Shown in pieces: positions 13,641 to 15,602 of a stretch of 15,602 nucleotides of DNA. The notes under the pieces are model-generated. The model was not told the origin of the DNA and did not search any database. It saw only the letters and a list, made by a program, of their open reading frames with translations. The stretch lies in assembly GCA_023250585.1 (NCBI GenBank), contig JAHFAK010000048.1:1-15602 (forward strand), read 5' to 3'. Position 1 is the first letter of the stretch, and each line of letters opens with the position of its first letter. A program made the position numbers and the translations under genes. This DNA is from Deltaproteobacteria bacterium. GTDB lineage: Bacteria > Bdellovibrionota_F > JAHFAK01.

Positions 13641-15602
13641 TTAATGCGCAAAAGTGAAGAGAGCATCTACACTTCCCGAAATTGTTTCTTTGCTAATGCT
13701 ATCAAACGGAATTCCTTCTTCATCATCAATTGCGGATGAATCAGGATCAAAGTGTCCCATAAAGTAGTTATTCGTCGGTAAATAGAGACCAACGATGTAT
13801 ACTTCTCCTTCAATGAATTGAATAAAGTAGATGTCCGTCTCTTTTAAGAGTATGCGAGAAGTTAGTTTCTCGGGGTCATATTCATTGAGCGCATAGGTTC
13901 CTGTATTATAGGTAAGTCCAAGAAGCATTTCCTTTCCATCTTTTTCAATAGGAATAACATTCATTGCTTCTTCAGTTAATGCTGAAAGTGGGACTACTGT
14001 GCCGGGAGAGCCATTACTTAAATCAATTTTTGCAAGCATGGTATAGAGACTCGATGTTTGTGAGAGATCACACGATGCGTTTTCAACATTACGATCTCGG
14101 TATTGTGAGTTAGGGTAATCGGTTAAATTACACATGGTTCCATTAGCATCATTGAACCAGTTATCGGATTTCCATACGAGTGCATTGCCGCTCGAATCTT
14201 TCTTTGCTTCGCAGCTTGTTTTTGTTTCGTCAATTGCATAGTTGGAACAGAAGCCTTGTTGGTTGTTAGAATCATTTTCAGTAAACTGTCCATGACAGCT
14301 CATGACACCGGCGCTTTTCTGATTAACTTCTCCAACGAAATAAATATTACCTTCTGAACCTTGAACCAACTTTGAAACCTGATTACCTGGATAGTAACTT
14401 TCATCTGAACAAATTGCGTTTTTGCCTTTATAGTCATTGTTTGTAAGAGCATCGAGTTTCTTCCAGAAGTCAGTATTACAGTCAACGAGTTCAGTTGCGC
14501 GTTCGTCTTGGTCACTCGTACTCTTATCATCATCAATTGTTGGATCAAATCTATAGAAGCATTGCTGCCAGTTTTTTTCTCCTGATACAGTACTTCTTCC
14601 ATGGTAAATAGCTAGATCAGAGTTTTGATTATCTTGGATAATATTGAATTCCCAATTTTCGTTGGCAACTTGTTCTGCCTCATATGAACCATTCACTAAG
14701 CGTAATAACCGGATACCAGAACCTCCCTGTTGTTGCCAATATCTGAAAAACACTGCGCCGTTCTTGTAGACGACCCAATTATCAACATTTGTTTTTGGAT
14801 TGACAATCTCTTGAGTTTCTCCGGTAGCCTTAACGTATTTAAATAATGCAACGTCATTGGAATTTGCATAACGTGCTTTAAAATAGGCATTATTGGAGCT
14901 ATCAAATTGAACTGCTGTATCACGCGAGTTCCATGTGTCTATGGTAAGATCGGGATTCATACAGGTAATATCTTTTAAATGAGCACCATGATTATTTGCT
15001 ACATCAGCGGTAACTTCAATATCTCCCGTTACCATGAAAATCTGGCAGGTTGATCGTGATGATTCTTCCCAAGGATTTGCTTCAGTTTCCGCTTCTGGGC
15101 TTCGGAATAAAAATTGATGTTCGAAGATAAGCCATATATCTTGCTTATCTTTTCCATCCGATCCAGCGTATTTATACGAAGCTGCAACAATAGATACTTT
15201 TGGAATTGGAAATTCTCCCCAGGGATTTTCTTTGTTAGCAGTTTCTTCTTCAACTCCTGCAGCTACTTCAGGGGGAACATCTTCATCTAAATTTTCCGAT
15301 CCGTTTGTTTCCAAATCTTCATTAACATTTCCCACCTGCTGAAAAGCAGCTTCAATGAGCCGCGTAAGTCCACTTTTTCCGCGGATCTTTCCATAAACAC
15401 CTGACGCATCTTGTGTTTTTTCTGAGCTGTTTTTCAAGAGGAAATTCGAGCTGGTATCGGTCTCATCAATTAACGCAACACCTGAAATACCATCAGCGAA
15501 TGCTTTTAAATCAGGAATTACAAAGCCGGTACATCCTTCGCAATCTCCGAATTGTTGGCCATTGTTTTCAAACGTGAGGCCTTCATCGCCCGATGATTGA
15601 TC
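13641..15602 (-). CDS. large acidic protein of unknown function, 5' end outside window
   Basis: The minus-strand frame is open from the TAA at 13641 to the right edge, with no stop, giving 653 visible residues; the start is not in the window. An internal TTG at 15437 is not a convincing start because coding sequence (FADGISGVALIDETD) continues upstream. The visible N-terminus has FGDCEGCTGFVIPDLKAF and then an acidic stretch (ENLDEDVPPEVAAGVEEE). From about residue 130 there are repeated beta-hairpin-like segments with F/Y-rich strands (NAYFKARYANSNDVALFKYV, GAVFFRYWQQ, NIYFVGEVNQ, EVYIVGLYLPTNNYF). These suggest a beta-propeller, but without a clean WD or Kelch repeat. Many Asn, Asp and Ser residues and about a dozen cysteines suit an exported, disulfide-bonded protein. 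The family is not recognised. Confidence 0.8.
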   Translation of the reverse strand, partial: DQSSGDEGLTFENNGQQFGDCEGCTGFVIPDLKAFADGISGVALIDETDTSSNFLLKNSSEKTQDASGVYGKIRGKSGLTRLIEAAFQQVGNVNEDLETNGSENLDEDVPPEVAAGVEEETANKENPWGEFPIPKVSIVAASYKYAGSDGKDKQDIWLIFEHQFLFRSPEAETEANPWEESSRSTCQIFMVTGDIEVTADVANNHGAHLKDITCMNPDLTIDTWNSRDTAVQFDSSNNAYFKARYANSNDVALFKYVKATGETQEIVNPKTNVDNWVVYKNGAVFFRYWQQQGGSGIRLLRLVNGSYEAEQVANENWEFNIIQDNQNSDLAIYHGRSTVSGEKNWQQCFYRFDPTIDDDKSTSDQDERATELVDCNTDFWKKLDALTNNDYKGKNAICSDESYYPGNQVSKLVQGSEGNIYFVGEVNQKSAGVMSCHGQFTENDSNNQQGFCSNYAIDETKTSCEAKKDSSGNALVWKSDNWFNDANGTMCNLTDYPNSQYRDRNVENASCDLSQTSSLYTMLAKIDLSNGSPGTVVPLSALTEEAMNVIPIEKDGKEMLLGLTYNTGTYALNEYDPEKLTSRILLKETDIYFIQFIEGEVYIVGLYLPTNNYFMGHFDPDSSAIDDEEGIPFDSISKETISGSVDALFTFAH

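Noticed and set aside
1-15602. tRNA, rRNA, riboswitch, phage or transposase genes
   Set aside because: I saw no cloverleaf, conserved rRNA stretch, known aptamer core, integrase or transposase motif on either strand.

Overview
This AT-rich window comes from a Gram-negative bacterium with an outer membrane. It encodes an OmpA-family protein, a small protein ending in the aromatic residue typical of outer-membrane barrels, two likely lipoprotein peptidases, and HpnH, an enzyme of hopanoid lipid synthesis. An alternative-oxidase-like diiron protein suggests a respiring cell that meets oxygen. The valyl-tRNA synthetase has the compact archaeal-like form also found in some bacteria such as Rickettsia. 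I cannot place the organism more closely; an uncultured proteobacterial or deltaproteobacterial-like lineage would fit, but this is inference.

Layout. 1-1155 (+) is the 3' end of a secreted-type protein with a LamG/concanavalin-like C-terminal domain. 1156-1381 holds a cluster of DnaA-box-like 9-mers and then a long palindrome, followed by valS (1382-3823, +). valS converges on, and overlaps by 11 bp, a minus-strand block read from 6381 down to 3813: an alternative-oxidase-like protein, a papain-family lipoprotein, and a small outer-membrane barrel candidate. Upstream lies a second minus-strand pair, hpnH and a conserved 88-residue protein (7838-6542). A second long palindrome (7910-8026) separates hpnH from an OmpA-family gene (9892-8072), which follows a 960-residue insulysin-type M16 lipoprotein (12877-9995). 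A class I O-methyltransferase (12964-13599, +) is divergent from M16. It ends at a strong bidirectional terminator facing the 3' end of a large uncharacterised minus-strand gene that runs off the right edge.

The most unusual content is non-coding. The palindromes at 1205-1318 and 7910-8026 share a 39-nt central core (35 of 39 identical), but their 36-39 bp stem arms differ from each other while remaining perfectly or almost perfectly self-complementary. Their right flanks are also related, and the second has an additional imperfect outer inverted repeat. A conserved loop with a variable stem is unlike ordinary terminators, REP elements or integron attC sites, and suggests a dispersed structured repeat family that I cannot name.

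Most of the genes concern the cell envelope: hopanoid modification, OmpA-type peptidoglycan anchoring, outer-membrane barrels and surface peptidases. There is no obvious defence system, prophage, CRISPR array or transposase.
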